NCBI RefSeq assembly: GCF_003121585.1
Contig: NZ_QEOO01000005.1
Span: 1 to 64,000 of the forward strand
Length of the DNA stretch: 64,000 nt
Source: Nocardioides speluncae
GTDB lineage: Bacteria > Actinomycetota > Actinomycetes > Propionibacteriales > Nocardioidaceae
Reading direction: 5' to 3'
The translations under genes and the position numbers were made by a program. Below the pieces are notes generated by a model that saw nothing but the letters and a program-made list of their open reading frames with translations, was not told where the DNA came from and did no database searches. Below, one piece after another: positions 11,401 through 18,568 of the stretch (within the stretch, counting starts at the first letter, position 1; each line of letters starts with the position of its first letter).

Positions 11401-11521
11401 AGCCCTGGGTGACGCGGCGGCTCCCGCGCTCGCCCAGGCGGCGTGCGACCTGCTGAAGGCTGGCGGCGTCCAGCAGGCGCGCGAGCGGTTGCTGGCCGTC
11501 GCCGCGACGTACTCAGACTGA
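8411..11521 (+). CDS. AfsR-like BTAD/ATPase/TPR transcriptional regulator
   Basis: A large regulator of about 1,036 residues. It has an N-terminal winged-helix OmpR-like DNA-binding domain (LRLLGRFAVLRDG start), a bacterial transcriptional activator (BTAD) helical domain to about residue 240, an AAA/NTPase domain with Walker A SGPSGAGKSR (about 291-300) and Walker B AVDDLQWCD (about 392), and a long TPR-like helical C-terminus. This matches SARP/AfsR-type activators, which respond to a signal and bind near -35 elements. GTG at 8411 was chosen because the DNA-binding domain begins just after it; TTG at 8378 is possible. Its stop lies two bases after the beginning of the third copy of the 19-base motif. 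Confidence 0.88.
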   Translation: MAGAGRIELRLLGRFAVLRDGVEIPPAAFAGRKVRTLLKVLACRQGRFVSNDTLAEALWPTKPPSDPVANLQVLVNRARRALGDAALIVTDRGGYTLVRSAACSVDSERFLDALSDRSLSAPGLQEALSLWQGEPLPEEAYDDWAVGYRARLLRAHQDALERAALLAMEDGAAGTAVELASRAVEAEPLREIAVLTLIRALAAAGDGAAALQVYDDYRRALADELGVDPSAEAVALHQSLLRQAPPPDQAPRRRWSREFAELPFVGRGAELRKIRTALTEAAGRRVFVAISGPSGAGKSRLLDSLAREVPMVRARAHPSERSEPWTLLRTLLREVAAQDIAHVDRLPPPMASALAWLLPEHDGRGGADLDPESRRILLHEASLRLLEAAGVIAVDDLQWCDPSSLGVLEAATARIANLRTVLAYRPEEVADRDDVRAFVGRANCVLRVDLGALPDESLPQLVADSGVVEALRQHTDRTPMAVAEVLRALSAEGLVAPAPEGAWQSSGDAAARAVALAREGQRLAIHARAAAQRDADRELLALLALVARETNASTLAAATATPEPQVLDSLSRLFRSGLAQLGDQGWSTSHDMVTEVVSSGLDIVERARLHASLARALRSEDDPLLLAHHLREAGDSRGAADAYAVAAQRAFDTVADDEAAQLAGVGLGLSPTAAVRAELQEIRGQARQRLGDYAGAREDLRSALAVHTSGPARARVLARLAMVSSGAEDIVRAAQLAELAVVEAGEDAPIRARALEVASVLDMNLERGRRSAERASEALGLYESLGDANGMARILDARAMAQFLEGDVRGGEAALRRVADLFEDSGDLVRVVTPRATAGHALVFAGHPEQGLVQVTAALELARTLGHPEGQAYTLWHRTEALAALDRGEEAAAEAAEALAIATRIGHRGWTATGWRAVGLAAQQRGELDEALQAFRRSLDLSEHLGLFASWAAARAAMVLVSQGRPEPAVPLVARALREGPPLGHYEARWAQVELAVALGDAAAPALAQAACDLLKAGGVQQARERLLAVAATYSD

Positions 11522-11563
11522 TCAGGAATCGAGAAGCACGGTGCCACCGCGCCGCCGTAGCGT
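11520..11563 (+). promoter_or_regulatory. Motif copy 3 plus -10 before the VOC gene at 11601
   Basis: The third identical copy of GATCAGGAATCGAGAAGCA is at 11520-11538, with TAGCGT at 11558-11563 after 19 bases. It begins at the stop codon of the BTAD regulator, so the downstream VOC gene has its own promoter. Confidence 0.65.
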
Positions 11564-11600
11564 CGCGAACATCAGTCAGCAGATCGAAGGGAGACACACC

Positions 11601-11993
11601 GTGTCACTGCAGATGAGCCTCGTCATGCTCGGCGTCAAGGACGTGGACAAGGCGAAGGCGTTCTACGTCGACGGACTCGGCGGTCAGCCGGACCAGGACT
11701 TCCCCGGCTTCGTCCGGCTCAGCCTCGGCGACGGGTCCACGAAGCTCGCGCTGTACTCGTGGGATGCGGTCGCGGAGGACGCCGGGGTGGCCGCGGAAGG
11801 CTCGGGGTTCCGTGGCATCTCGCTGCACTACCTCGCCGACTCGCGCGAGGAGGTCGACCAGACCATGAAGGCGGCCGGGGCAGCCGGCGCCACCGTGGTC
11901 AGGACAGCGGCCGCCGCGGATGAGTGGAGCGAGTACTTCGGCTACTTCAGCGACCCGGACGGCTACCTCTGGAAGGTCGCCACCTCCGCCTGA
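11601..11993 (+). CDS. VOC family protein
   Basis: A 130-residue VOC protein with VDKAKAFYVDGLGGQPDQDF (about 13-32), KLALYSWD (about 50-57) and a C-terminal SDPDGYLWKV strand. The domain resembles the second half of the tandem VOC protein at 1271, including the same FYV...LYS/LYT layout. The start is GTG at 11601 after the ribosome site GAAGGGAG; an upstream in-frame start would read through the promoter. It lies directly downstream of the AfsR-like regulator and carries the shared 19-base motif in its promoter. Confidence 0.9.
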   Translation: MSLQMSLVMLGVKDVDKAKAFYVDGLGGQPDQDFPGFVRLSLGDGSTKLALYSWDAVAEDAGVAAEGSGFRGISLHYLADSREEVDQTMKAAGAAGATVVRTAAAADEWSEYFGYFSDPDGYLWKVATSA

Positions 11994-12015
11994 CCCGACC
12001 GCTCCAACTTAACTC

Positions 12016-12055
12016 GAACACGCGTGTTCAGGTTGTGCTACCCTGGCACAACCTG
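12016..12055 (+). promoter_or_regulatory. Two inverted repeats over the MFS promoter (likely operator)
   Basis: GAACACGCGTGTTC (12016-12029) is a perfect palindrome. Directly after it, CAGGTTGTG and CACAACCTG (12029-12037 and 12047-12055) form a perfect 9-bp inverted repeat around TACCCT, a plausible -10. Blocking here would shut off the MFS operon. The TetR-type regulator two genes downstream is the likely ligand-sensing repressor (inference). Confidence 0.6.
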
Positions 12056-12083
12056 AACATTGCTGTACGAGTTAGGAGAGGTC

Positions 12084-13493
12084 ATGAGTACGACGACGGC
12101 GACGCCGCACCCCCGCCGCTGGCACACCCTCGGGCTGCTGGGCCTGGCGCAGTTCATGCTGATTCTCGATGTCACGGTCGTGGCCATCGCGCTGCCGCAC
12201 ATGGGCAGCGACATCGGCCTCGGTCGCGACGCGCTGACCTGGGTGGTCAGTGCCTACACGCTGACCTTCGGCGGCCTGATGCTGCTCGGCGGCCGGGCCG
12301 CCGACCTGCTCGGGCCGAAGCCCGTGGTGATCGCCGGGCTGCTGGTCTTCACCGCCGCCTCGCTGGTCACCGGACTGGCGACCGGTCCCGAACTGGCCAT
12401 CGGCGGCCGGATCGGCCAGGGCGCCGGAGCCGCGATGCTGTCGCCGGCCGCGCTGTCGGTGGTGGTCCGACTGTTCGAGGGGGAGGAGCGCAACAAGGCG
12501 CTCGGCATCTGGTCCTCGCTCGGTGCCGGCGGCGCCGCGATCGGCGTACTGCTGGGCGGGCTGCTCACCTCGGGACCTGGCTGGCAGTGGGTCTTCTTCA
12601 TCAACGTGCCGGTCGGCGTGGTGGTCATGATCGCGCTGCTCCGCCTGCTCCCGCCACTGCCGGCGTGGGGCTCGAGCGGCCGCCTCGACCTGGTCGGCGC
12701 GACGCTCGTGACCGCTGCTACCGCGCTGGTCATCCTCGGCTTCATCGAGGCTGGTGACGGCGGCTGGACCTCGGCCCGCACGGCCGCCCTGGTCGGCGGT
12801 GGCGTCGTCGGGTACGGCGTACTCGCCCTCTGGCTGCGAAGCACCAGCACCCCGCTGATCGACCCGGCGCTGTTCACCCGACGTCCGGTCCTGGCCGGCA
12901 CCTTCGTGCTGTTCGTCGCGACCGCTCTGATGATCGCCGTGTTCTTCCTCGGCACCTTCTACCTGCAGGGCGTCGCCGACCACGGCCCGCTGGTCACCGG
13001 CCTGCTGTTCCTGCCGGTCGCGGCCACCACCATGGCCGGCGCGCAGGTCGCGGGCCGACTGGTCGGCCGGCTCGGCGCGCGGGGCATCGGCGTCATCGGC
13101 CTGCTGGTCGCGGCGGCCGGCCTGCTCGGACCGGCACTCAGCCCGAGCACGCTGACCACCGTGGTCGCGGTCAGTCTGGGTGCGGCCGGGCTCGGCGCGC
13201 TGTTCGTTGTGGCCTCGGTGACCGCGCTGAGCCAGGTCGAGCCGCAGCTGGCGGGCGTCGCGTCCGGGATCCTCAGCACCTTCCACGAGCTCGGCGCCTC
13301 GCTGGGTGCCGCGGTGATGTCGGGCGTGGCCGCGGCCAGCCTGGTCGCCGGCACAACCGCAGGCTTCGAGCGTGCCTACCTGGTCGCGGCCCTGGTCGCC
13401 GCCGGGGGAGCGGTCGTCACCGCTGTCCTGGTGCCGGGCCGCCCCGCCGCGGCACCGGCCGACACGATCTCGGCCAAGGAGGCGCTTTCGTGA
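12084..13493 (+). CDS. DHA2-family MFS drug exporter
   Basis: A 469-residue major-facilitator transporter with about 14 hydrophobic segments, as in the EmrB/QacA drug:proton antiporters. Motif C-like GIWSSLGAGGAAIG and the first-helix LGLAQFMLILDVTVVAIALP pattern, with Asp in helix 1, support this. It should export toxic organic compounds. The ATG at 12084 follows the ribosome site TAGGAGAGG. It overlaps the next gene as GTGA and lies upstream of a TetR-type regulator. The promoter is covered by two inverted repeats, which suggests repression relieved by substrate. Confidence 0.92.
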   Translation: MSTTTATPHPRRWHTLGLLGLAQFMLILDVTVVAIALPHMGSDIGLGRDALTWVVSAYTLTFGGLMLLGGRAADLLGPKPVVIAGLLVFTAASLVTGLATGPELAIGGRIGQGAGAAMLSPAALSVVVRLFEGEERNKALGIWSSLGAGGAAIGVLLGGLLTSGPGWQWVFFINVPVGVVVMIALLRLLPPLPAWGSSGRLDLVGATLVTAATALVILGFIEAGDGGWTSARTAALVGGGVVGYGVLALWLRSTSTPLIDPALFTRRPVLAGTFVLFVATALMIAVFFLGTFYLQGVADHGPLVTGLLFLPVAATTMAGAQVAGRLVGRLGARGIGVIGLLVAAAGLLGPALSPSTLTTVVAVSLGAAGLGALFVVASVTALSQVEPQLAGVASGILSTFHELGASLGAAVMSGVAAASLVAGTTAGFERAYLVAALVAAGGAVVTAVLVPGRPAAAPADTISAKEALS

Positions 13494-13897
13494 ACTGGTC
13501 CTTCCTTCGCCACTACCTGGAGATGCTGGTCGCGATGGCCGTCGGCATGGCCGCCCTGATGCCGCTGTGGGAGCTTGCCGCCGGTGACCGGCCGGATGCC
13601 TCATGGGTCAACCGCGCCGAGGTGGAGTCGCTGGTGATGGCCACCGCGATGGCGGTGCCGATGGCGCTGTGGATGCGGTTCCGTCGGCACCGGCTGGCGC
13701 CGATCGTGGAGATGTCGCTCGCCATGTACGCCGGCTTCGTGACGCTGTTCCCGCTGCTGTGGCTGGGCGTCCTGGACGCCGGGGGAGTGATGATGATCGG
13801 CCACGTGCTGATGCTGGTGCTGATGCTGGCGGCCATGCTCGCCCGCTACCGCGAGTACAGCCACGCTCACCCGCGAGGTGCCTCGTGCGCTGCCTGA
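13490..13897 (+). CDS. Four-helix membrane protein, unknown function
   Basis: A 135-residue methionine-rich membrane protein with four predicted transmembrane helices: about 7-28, 44-61, 70-92 and 98-118. It overlaps the stop of the MFS exporter gene as GTGA, so the two are translationally coupled, and it probably works with the exporter or shares its inducer. Similar proteins are sometimes labelled FliP-like, but nothing flagellar is nearby, so no function is assigned. Confidence 0.8.
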   Translation: MNWSFLRHYLEMLVAMAVGMAALMPLWELAAGDRPDASWVNRAEVESLVMATAMAVPMALWMRFRRHRLAPIVEMSLAMYAGFVTLFPLLWLGVLDAGGVMMIGHVLMLVLMLAAMLARYREYSHAHPRGASCAA

Positions 13898-13913
13898 TAA
13901 CACGTACGCTGAT

Positions 13914-13930
13914 GTTCGAGTACTGCGAAC
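13914..13930. promoter_or_regulatory. Short inverted repeat upstream of the TetR-type gene
   Basis: GTTCG and CGAAC are separated by seven bases, 21 bases before the GTG start of the regulator. It shares the GAAC/GTTC core with the MFS operator, so it could be an autoregulatory site. The evidence is weak. Confidence 0.35.
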
Positions 13931-13951
13931 GCGTCACCGAAGGAGTCGAGC

Positions 13952-14548
13952 GTGCCGGTCAGCGAGCTGGGGGAGAAGACCACCGGGAAGCGCGCCGATG
14001 CGCGCAAGAACATCGCGGCGATCGTGGAGGCGGCGATCAGCTGCCTGGCGCGCGATCCGGACGTGAGCATCAACGAGATCGCCAAGGCGGCCGGGGTCGG
14101 CCGGGTGACCCTCTACGGGCACTTCGAGTCGAGAGCCGCGCTGGTCGGCGTGGTGGTCGAGCATGCGATGCAGCAGACCGACGAGGCGCTCGACGCGCTC
14201 GACCTCGAGGGCGACCCGCGCGCCGCGCTCGCCCGGCTGATCGATACCTCCTGGCAGCTCACCCATCGGTACGGCGCACTCGTGATCGCGGCCGAGCAGG
14301 CGCTGCCGCCGGACCAGGTGCGCGAGGCACACAGCAAGCCGATCGCGCGCTGGCAGCGGCTGCTGCGGCGCGGGCGTCGGGACGGTGCGTTCCGCAAGGA
14401 CATGCCGCTGGACTGGCAGGTCTCGCTGATCCAGGCGATCCTGCACGGCGCCTCGGCCGCCGTACACCGCGGCGAGATCACGCCGGAGCAGGCACCGGCG
14501 CTGATCCGCGACACCGTACTTGGGGCGCTCACCCCGCCCAGCGACTGA
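13952..14548 (+). CDS. TetR/AcrR family transcriptional regulator
   Basis: A 198-residue TetR-type regulator. The N-terminal helix-turn-helix spans about 18-62, with DVSINEIAKAAGVGRVTLYGHF, the family signature. The remaining helices form a ligand-binding and dimer domain. The start is GTG at 13952 with an AAGGAG ribosome site. It follows the MFS exporter and membrane protein, so it most likely represses them in response to an exported compound. The GNAT gene downstream begins 13 bases after its stop and may be in the same transcript. Confidence 0.92.
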   Translation: MPVSELGEKTTGKRADARKNIAAIVEAAISCLARDPDVSINEIAKAAGVGRVTLYGHFESRAALVGVVVEHAMQQTDEALDALDLEGDPRAALARLIDTSWQLTHRYGALVIAAEQALPPDQVREAHSKPIARWQRLLRRGRRDGAFRKDMPLDWQVSLIQAILHGASAAVHRGEITPEQAPALIRDTVLGALTPPSD

Positions 14549-14561
14549 CCGAGGAGACGCG

Positions 14562-15023
14562 ATGAGCACCGAGCTGAGGATCCGCGAGGCTGCGCCCGCC
14601 GACGCCGAGCTGGTGCTTGCGATGGTGCGCGAGATCGCCGACCACCAGGACCAGGGCGAGCACGTGACGATCACCGCCGACCGCTGGCGCGAGCTGCTGG
14701 CGCGGCCCGAGGTGACGGTGCTGATCGCCGAGCGCGACGGCGCCGCGCTCGGCTACGTGTCCGCCGTACGCCGCCTCCACCTGTGGAGCGGCGGCGACGT
14801 GATCGGGCTGGACGACCTCTACGTGCGCGAGGCGGCCCGCGACCTGGGTGTCGGCAAGGCCCTGATGCTCGAGCTCTCGCGGCTCGCGCAGCCCGAGCAG
14901 CTCACCATCGCCTGGGGCGTCGAGCCGCACAACGAGGGCGCGATCCGGTTCTACGACCGGCTGGGCGCCTACCTGCGGAACAAGGTGGTGGTCAGCTGGC
15001 CCGCGTCCCAGCGGCCCAGCTGA
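14562..15023 (+). CDS. GNAT family N-acetyltransferase
   Basis: A 153-residue GNAT acetyltransferase using acetyl-CoA on an unknown amine. Motif A is LDDLYVREAARDLGVGKAL (about 83-101), including the Q/RxxGxG/A-like turn, and motif B is around WGVEPHNEGAIRFYDRLGA (about 119-137). The layout is close to polyamine and aminoglycoside acetyltransferases. The ATG at 14562 follows GAGGAG, 13 bases after the TetR-type gene stop. With the exporter next door this could be part of a small drug-tolerance cluster (inference). Confidence 0.9.
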   Translation: MSTELRIREAAPADAELVLAMVREIADHQDQGEHVTITADRWRELLARPEVTVLIAERDGAALGYVSAVRRLHLWSGGDVIGLDDLYVREAARDLGVGKALMLELSRLAQPEQLTIAWGVEPHNEGAIRFYDRLGAYLRNKVVVSWPASQRPS

Positions 15024-15040
15024 CCAACCATCCACACGTC

Positions 15041-15418
15041 CTACATGTCGTCGTCGAGCACGGCCATGATGTTGCCGGCGGGGTCGGTGAACCACGCGAT
15101 CGTCGGACCGCCCGAGCGCGAGATGCCCTTCTCGTCCTGGTCGAACCCGTCGTACCGCAGGAACGCGACGCCCTTCGCGGTCAGCTCGTCCACTGCCGCG
15201 TCGACGTCGGGGACCGGGAAGTTGAGCATCGTGTACGTCGCCGGCGTGTAGTCGGCTTTCGGGTAGACCAGGACGTTGGTGCCGCCGGCCAGATTGAGCG
15301 AGAGCAGCTCCTCGCCGAGGGCCTCGACGTTCAAGCCGAGCACCTCGGAGTAGAACCTGCGGGCGGCGTCCAGGTCGTCGACCGCGAAGCCGCTGAATGC
15401 CTTCACTGATCCGAACAT
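15041..15418 (-). CDS. VOC family protein
   Basis: A 125-residue VOC protein with [19 protein letters not shown] (about 11-29), [10 protein letters not shown] (about 48-57) and [16 protein letters not shown] at the C-terminus. It resembles the product of 7111-7491 in length and end sequence. The ATG at 15418 has the ribosome site CCAGGAGTGAGG and lies seven bases after the stop of the other VOC gene upstream, so the two form an operon transcribed leftwards. Confidence 0.9.
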   Translation of the reverse strand: MFGSVKAFSGFAVDDLDAARRFYSEVLGLNVEALGEELLSLNLAGGTNVLVYPKADYTPATYTMLNFPVPDVDAAVDELTAKGVAFLRYDGFDQDEKGISRSGGPTIAWFTDPAGNIMAVLDDDM

Positions 15419-15425
15419 GGCCGCC

Positions 15426-15824
15426 TCACTCCTGGCCGGCCGCGGTAGCCGTCTCAACGCGGTGGGCCTCACTGAGCTGGATCAGCTGGACGTAGTTGCC
15501 GTCGGGGTCGATCGCGGTCGCGAACAGGCTGCCGTCGCGGTCCTCGAGCGGCGCCAGCCACTCACAGCCGCATCGCTCCACCCGCTCGACGGCAGCGTGG
15601 GCGTCGTCGACCTCGAAGTTGAGCAGCACCCGCCCCGGCTCGGCCGTCTTCGGCCCGACATCGTCGCGGGTGTCGATGAACAGATAGACGCCGCCGTAGC
15701 CGAGGACGCGGTACTCCTCGTTCACGTCGTCGGTCTGTGGCGGGAACGCCGACCGGTACCACTCGTGCAACCGCTCGGGGTCGGTGCTCGACAACATGAT
15801 GCTGGTCAGGCTTGGTGTGGACAC
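15426..15824 (-). CDS. VOC family protein
   Basis: A 132-residue VOC protein: [20 protein letters not shown] (about 8-27), [13 protein letters not shown] (about 43-55), [18 protein letters not shown] (about 65-82) and [18 protein letters not shown] (about 100-117). GTG at 15824 was chosen because GGAG lies eight bases upstream; the longer open frame runs into the mmpL remnant. It is the first gene of the two-gene VOC operon and abuts that remnant. Confidence 0.88.
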   Translation of the reverse strand: MSTPSLTSIMLSSTDPERLHEWYRSAFPPQTDDVNEEYRVLGYGGVYLFIDTRDDVGPKTAEPGRVLLNFEVDDAHAAVERVERCGCEWLAPLEDRDGSLFATAIDPDGNYVQLIQLSEAHRVETATAAGQE

Positions 15825-15956
15825 GACGTTCACTCCATTTCGGTTGGTACGGCGCGCAGGGATGCCGCCGTACATAGGTAGACCGGTGGGTACGCCGAGA
15901 CTCATCGCGGATCGCGACACGCTCGCGATCAGGGCCGTTGCCGTAACCGGACATAT

Positions 15957-16127
15957 GACGCGTTCGTCGTACGCCTGACGCTGGTGCCGGCGGTGATGGC
16001 AATGGTCCAGGCCAAGCTCTGGTACCACCCGCAGTGGTTCGCCCGCTACGTGCCCGACCCCGATATCGAGGGCGAGAAGCTCGAGGAGCGACTGGCCGCA
16101 CACGGGGCGGCAGAGAGTCACCACTGA
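15957..16127 (+). pseudogene. 3' remnant of an MmpL (RND) transporter gene
   Basis: A 56-codon frame with no start region reads DAFVVRLTLVPAVMAM, then a tryptophan-rich stretch, then DPDIEGEKLEERL, and stops at 16125-16127. This matches the last transmembrane helix and cytoplasmic tail of actinobacterial MmpL transporters, whose last helix usually reads DAxVVRxTLVPAxM. Upstream of 15957 the frame is not membrane-like, so the rest of the gene has been deleted. Confidence 0.65.
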
Positions 16128-16152
16128 CCTAGACCGTGGGAGGGTCGTCCTC

Positions 16153-16533
16153 GTGTCGTTCGATGTCTTCTTCCAGCGCTTCGTTGACGGCGAGCCTCAG
16201 CCCGGAGGTGGCGATCGCATGCGCAAGGTTCTGCAACCGTTCATCGTGCGTGAGGAGCCGATGTACAAGTTCGCGCTGGTCGAGTACGGCGACGGCTCTG
16301 CCGATGTCTACCTGGATGACGACGACATGATGGCCAACCACGTGGCCGGCGAGGATCCGTGGGCACTCCTGGTGGCCGGGGCGCGCGCGGCGGGCTGGGT
16401 GATCATGCCTCCAGGTTGTCCGACCTGCATCACTGACGACGAACAGCGCAACCACCTGCCGGACGAGCTCGGTGCGGCCGTGGTACTCGTCGCCGACGGC
16501 GCAGATCTGCTGCGAGTGATCAGCCCTTCATGA
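16153..16533 (+). CDS. Hypothetical protein
   Basis: A 126-residue acidic protein, probably cytoplasmic. It starts MSFDVFFQRFVDGE and has an EYGDGSADVYLDDDDMMAN acidic strand-loop (about 44-62), a PPGCPTCITDDEQRNHLP turn with a CxxC (about 86-103), and a VVLVADGADLLRVI C-terminal strand. I do not recognise the family. The start is GTG at 16153 with GGGAGGG eight bases upstream. It ends before a strong hairpin at 16544-16574 that separates it from the convergent gene. Confidence 0.75.
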   Translation: MSFDVFFQRFVDGEPQPGGGDRMRKVLQPFIVREEPMYKFALVEYGDGSADVYLDDDDMMANHVAGEDPWALLVAGARAAGWVIMPPGCPTCITDDEQRNHLPDELGAAVVLVADGADLLRVISPS

Positions 16534-16543
16534 CCCGGGCAGC

Positions 16544-16574
16544 GTCGAGGGCCCGGTACGACCGGACCCTCGAC
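16544..16574. terminator. Bidirectional terminator hairpin between convergent genes
   Basis: GTCGAGGG and CCCTCGAC close a long stem that continues through CCGGT and ACCGG around a 3-base loop, with one mismatch pair. It sits between the stops at 16533 (+) and 16593 (-). Confidence 0.75.
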
Positions 16575-16592
16575 TTGCTTGCTGAACGGTGA

Positions 16593-16949
16593 TCAGTGCG
16601 GATAGCGGTTGGCGCCGGGGAAGGCGCCACCGTCAGGCATGGCCGCGATCGCGGCACACTGCACGGCGGGTGTGGCCATGTCCCAGTTCAGCCATCCCGG
16701 GATGTAGCAGTTGCCGGCGCCGGTGAAGGCGCCTGTGGTCGGGTCGATGTGGATGTGTCCGACCACGCACAGCGTCATCCCGCCGAACGGGACGTAGGTG
16801 AACGCCTGGCGCGTGGCACCGGTAGTGGCGGACGTGTTGACGTAGACGGAGTTGGCGAAGTTCGCGGCCTTGACGCAGTTGGCCGCGTCGACGTTGGTGA
16901 ACCCCGCAGGTGCGCCATTCGCGGCGGTCGTAACCGGGTCCCAGGGCAT
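16593..16949 (-). CDS. Hypothetical protein, second gene of an unknown pair
   Basis: A 118-residue protein starting MPWDPVTTAANGAPAGFTNV. It lacks a signal peptide and is rich in Gly, Ala and Thr, with four cysteines (CVKAANFAN, LCVVGHIHIDP, NCYIPGW and VQCAAIAAMP segments). The central GMTLCVVGHIHIDPTTG looks like a beta hairpin. I do not recognise the family. The ATG at 16949 has the ribosome site GTCAGGAGAG, and the gene follows the 360-residue protein upstream after 44 bases, so the two are probably one operon. Confidence 0.75.
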   Translation of the reverse strand: MPWDPVTTAANGAPAGFTNVDAANCVKAANFANSVYVNTSATTGATRQAFTYVPFGGMTLCVVGHIHIDPTTGAFTGAGNCYIPGWLNWDMATPAVQCAAIAAMPDGGAFPGANRYPH

Positions 16950-16993
16950 GGTTCTCTCCTGACTGGTTGGCGAAGTCCGATGGATGAGGAAGG

Positions 16994-18076
16994 TCAGCCG
17001 ACGGCGCCGCTGGTGCGCTCGATCGCGCGGCTCGAGCCGGGCCACACGCCGTACAGGTCGATGGCGATCTGCCCGTTGGGGAACTGCCCGATCGGCGAGG
17101 GCCAGTTGAAGCGGTGCTTCTCGTCGCTGAACATGCCCTTGAAGGTCAGGTCCAGCTCCAAGCCGGTCGCGTTGACGGGGATCGAGTTCATCATCGTCGA
17201 CCGGCCGCCCGAGACCGTCGCGGACGTCGACTGCTTCTTGCCGTCGACGGTGTACGACGCGGTGGCTTCCACGATGTACGTCCCGCCGTGGGCGTCGTCG
17301 AGCAGGATCGAGATGCCCGACAGGTTGGTGACCCAGCCGAGCACCGGGGTCTGCCCGACGAACGAGGCGAACTGGTAGGCGACCGGCATCAGGTCGGTGG
17401 CGACGATGTTCGCGTCGGCCGGCCACAGGTGCTGCTCGAAGGCCGAGGACGCCTTCGTCTGTGCGTAGGAGCCCTTGGCGTCGCCGCCCGCGTTGCCGGC
17501 CATGGCGTTGGTCGCGCCCGCGGACCCGGTGATGGAGAAGGTCGACTTGTCCGACTGGGAGCCGAGGTTGAGGCCGCTGACCGCCATCAGTGCCTGCGTG
17601 ACGACGCCGAAGCCCTGCGTGATCTCGCCGTTCTGGTACATACCGGCGGCCTGGGCCTGCTGGACCAGCCAGTCCTTGTTCGCGGCGATCTGGGCGAGCG
17701 GGTCGGTCAGGTAGGCCTGGTTGGCCAGCAGGAACGTCGAGCTCAGCGAGCCCTCGTGTCCGAAGGACCAGGTCATCTCGAGGCCCGCGGTGACCTTGGT
17801 GCCGGTGTCCGGGTCGACGACCGAACCACTGAGGTCGACCGACGACGTGGACTGGGCGACGTCGGAGGACTGGACCTTCCACTCGTTCGACGGTGCGTGC
17901 GTCGTCGCGACCGCGGCCGACGGCAGGGTCGAGACGTACTGGAAGGCACCGGTGGAGGTGTTGAGGATGCCGACCGCGCCGGCGGCAACGTGAGCGTCCA
18001 GGCTCCAGTTGCCCCAGTACGACGGCTGGGTGTTGCGAAGCATCTGGGTGAAACCGAGGTTCCAGTTGGTGTTCAT
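16994..18076 (-). CDS. Hypothetical beta-rich protein, first gene of an unknown pair
   Basis: A 360-residue protein beginning MNTNWNLGFTQMLRNTQPSYW. It has no signal peptide and no membrane segment, and no cysteine was seen. It is rich in Ser, Thr, Ala and Gly with alternating hydrophobic strands, for example SSVDLSGSVVDPDTGTKV (about 83-100) and GTYIVEATASYTVDG, and ends with a FKGMFSDEKHRFNWPSPIG stretch. The pattern suggests a mostly beta fold such as a lectin-like, pore-forming or structural protein, but this is a guess. The ATG at 18076 is preceded by GAAAGGCG. No family is recognised. Confidence 0.75.
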   Translation of the reverse strand: MNTNWNLGFTQMLRNTQPSYWGNWSLDAHVAAGAVGILNTSTGAFQYVSTLPSAAVATTHAPSNEWKVQSSDVAQSTSSVDLSGSVVDPDTGTKVTAGLEMTWSFGHEGSLSSTFLLANQAYLTDPLAQIAANKDWLVQQAQAAGMYQNGEITQGFGVVTQALMAVSGLNLGSQSDKSTFSITGSAGATNAMAGNAGGDAKGSYAQTKASSAFEQHLWPADANIVATDLMPVAYQFASFVGQTPVLGWVTNLSGISILLDDAHGGTYIVEATASYTVDGKKQSTSATVSGGRSTMMNSIPVNATGLELDLTFKGMFSDEKHRFNWPSPIGQFPNGQIAIDLYGVWPGSSRAIERTSGAVG

Positions 18077-18568
18077 GAGCTGCGCCTTTCGTGGTGGGGG
18101 AGCGCCCACGGGGAGGTGGACGCCGCCAGCGAACCGAAGTGCGCGCACCGTTCAGCGGGGTACGACGTGGCCGAGCCGCGACGTACGCGTTGGCACCCCG
18201 CACGCACCCGGATCACGGCCGGCACCACGCCGGGGCAGATGCGCACCGAATCACTCCGGCGCCGTTCCCGGCCCGTGACGACGAGGGACGTCGGAGAGCG
18301 GCGGTCGTCTATGCGGTCGACCGTGCTGAGGCGGCGGCCGTCGCACCGCGGCGTGGCCGAACCGCACCTCGATCTGGTTCCCGTCGTCGGCGTCTGTCAG
18401 CCCACGGTTCCGGCGTACTCATCGCAGAATCGCGCGTTCACGAACGGATGCACGGCGATGTCTCCATGAGCCGCTCGATTATGGCGAAATGCCCTGTTTG
18501 TCCTGTCTATTCTGTTATCCGTGGGAGCGGAGACGGGGGGCGAGGGGGAGGGCACCAGGGAGCACCCG
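18077..18568. other. Divergent intergenic region without a clear gene
   Basis: About 490 bases separate the unknown pair (leftward) from the BTAD regulator (rightward). No frame with a ribosome site or family pattern was seen. TATTCT or GTTATC near 18500-18516 could be a -10 for the regulator. The middle of the region shows only reading-frame noise. Confidence 0.5.

Noticed and set aside
12072..13604. A 510-codon open frame opposite the MFS exporter gene.
   Set aside because: Its composition (runs of Arg, Asp, Gly, Gln) and position mirror the real gene; this is the usual GC-bias shadow.
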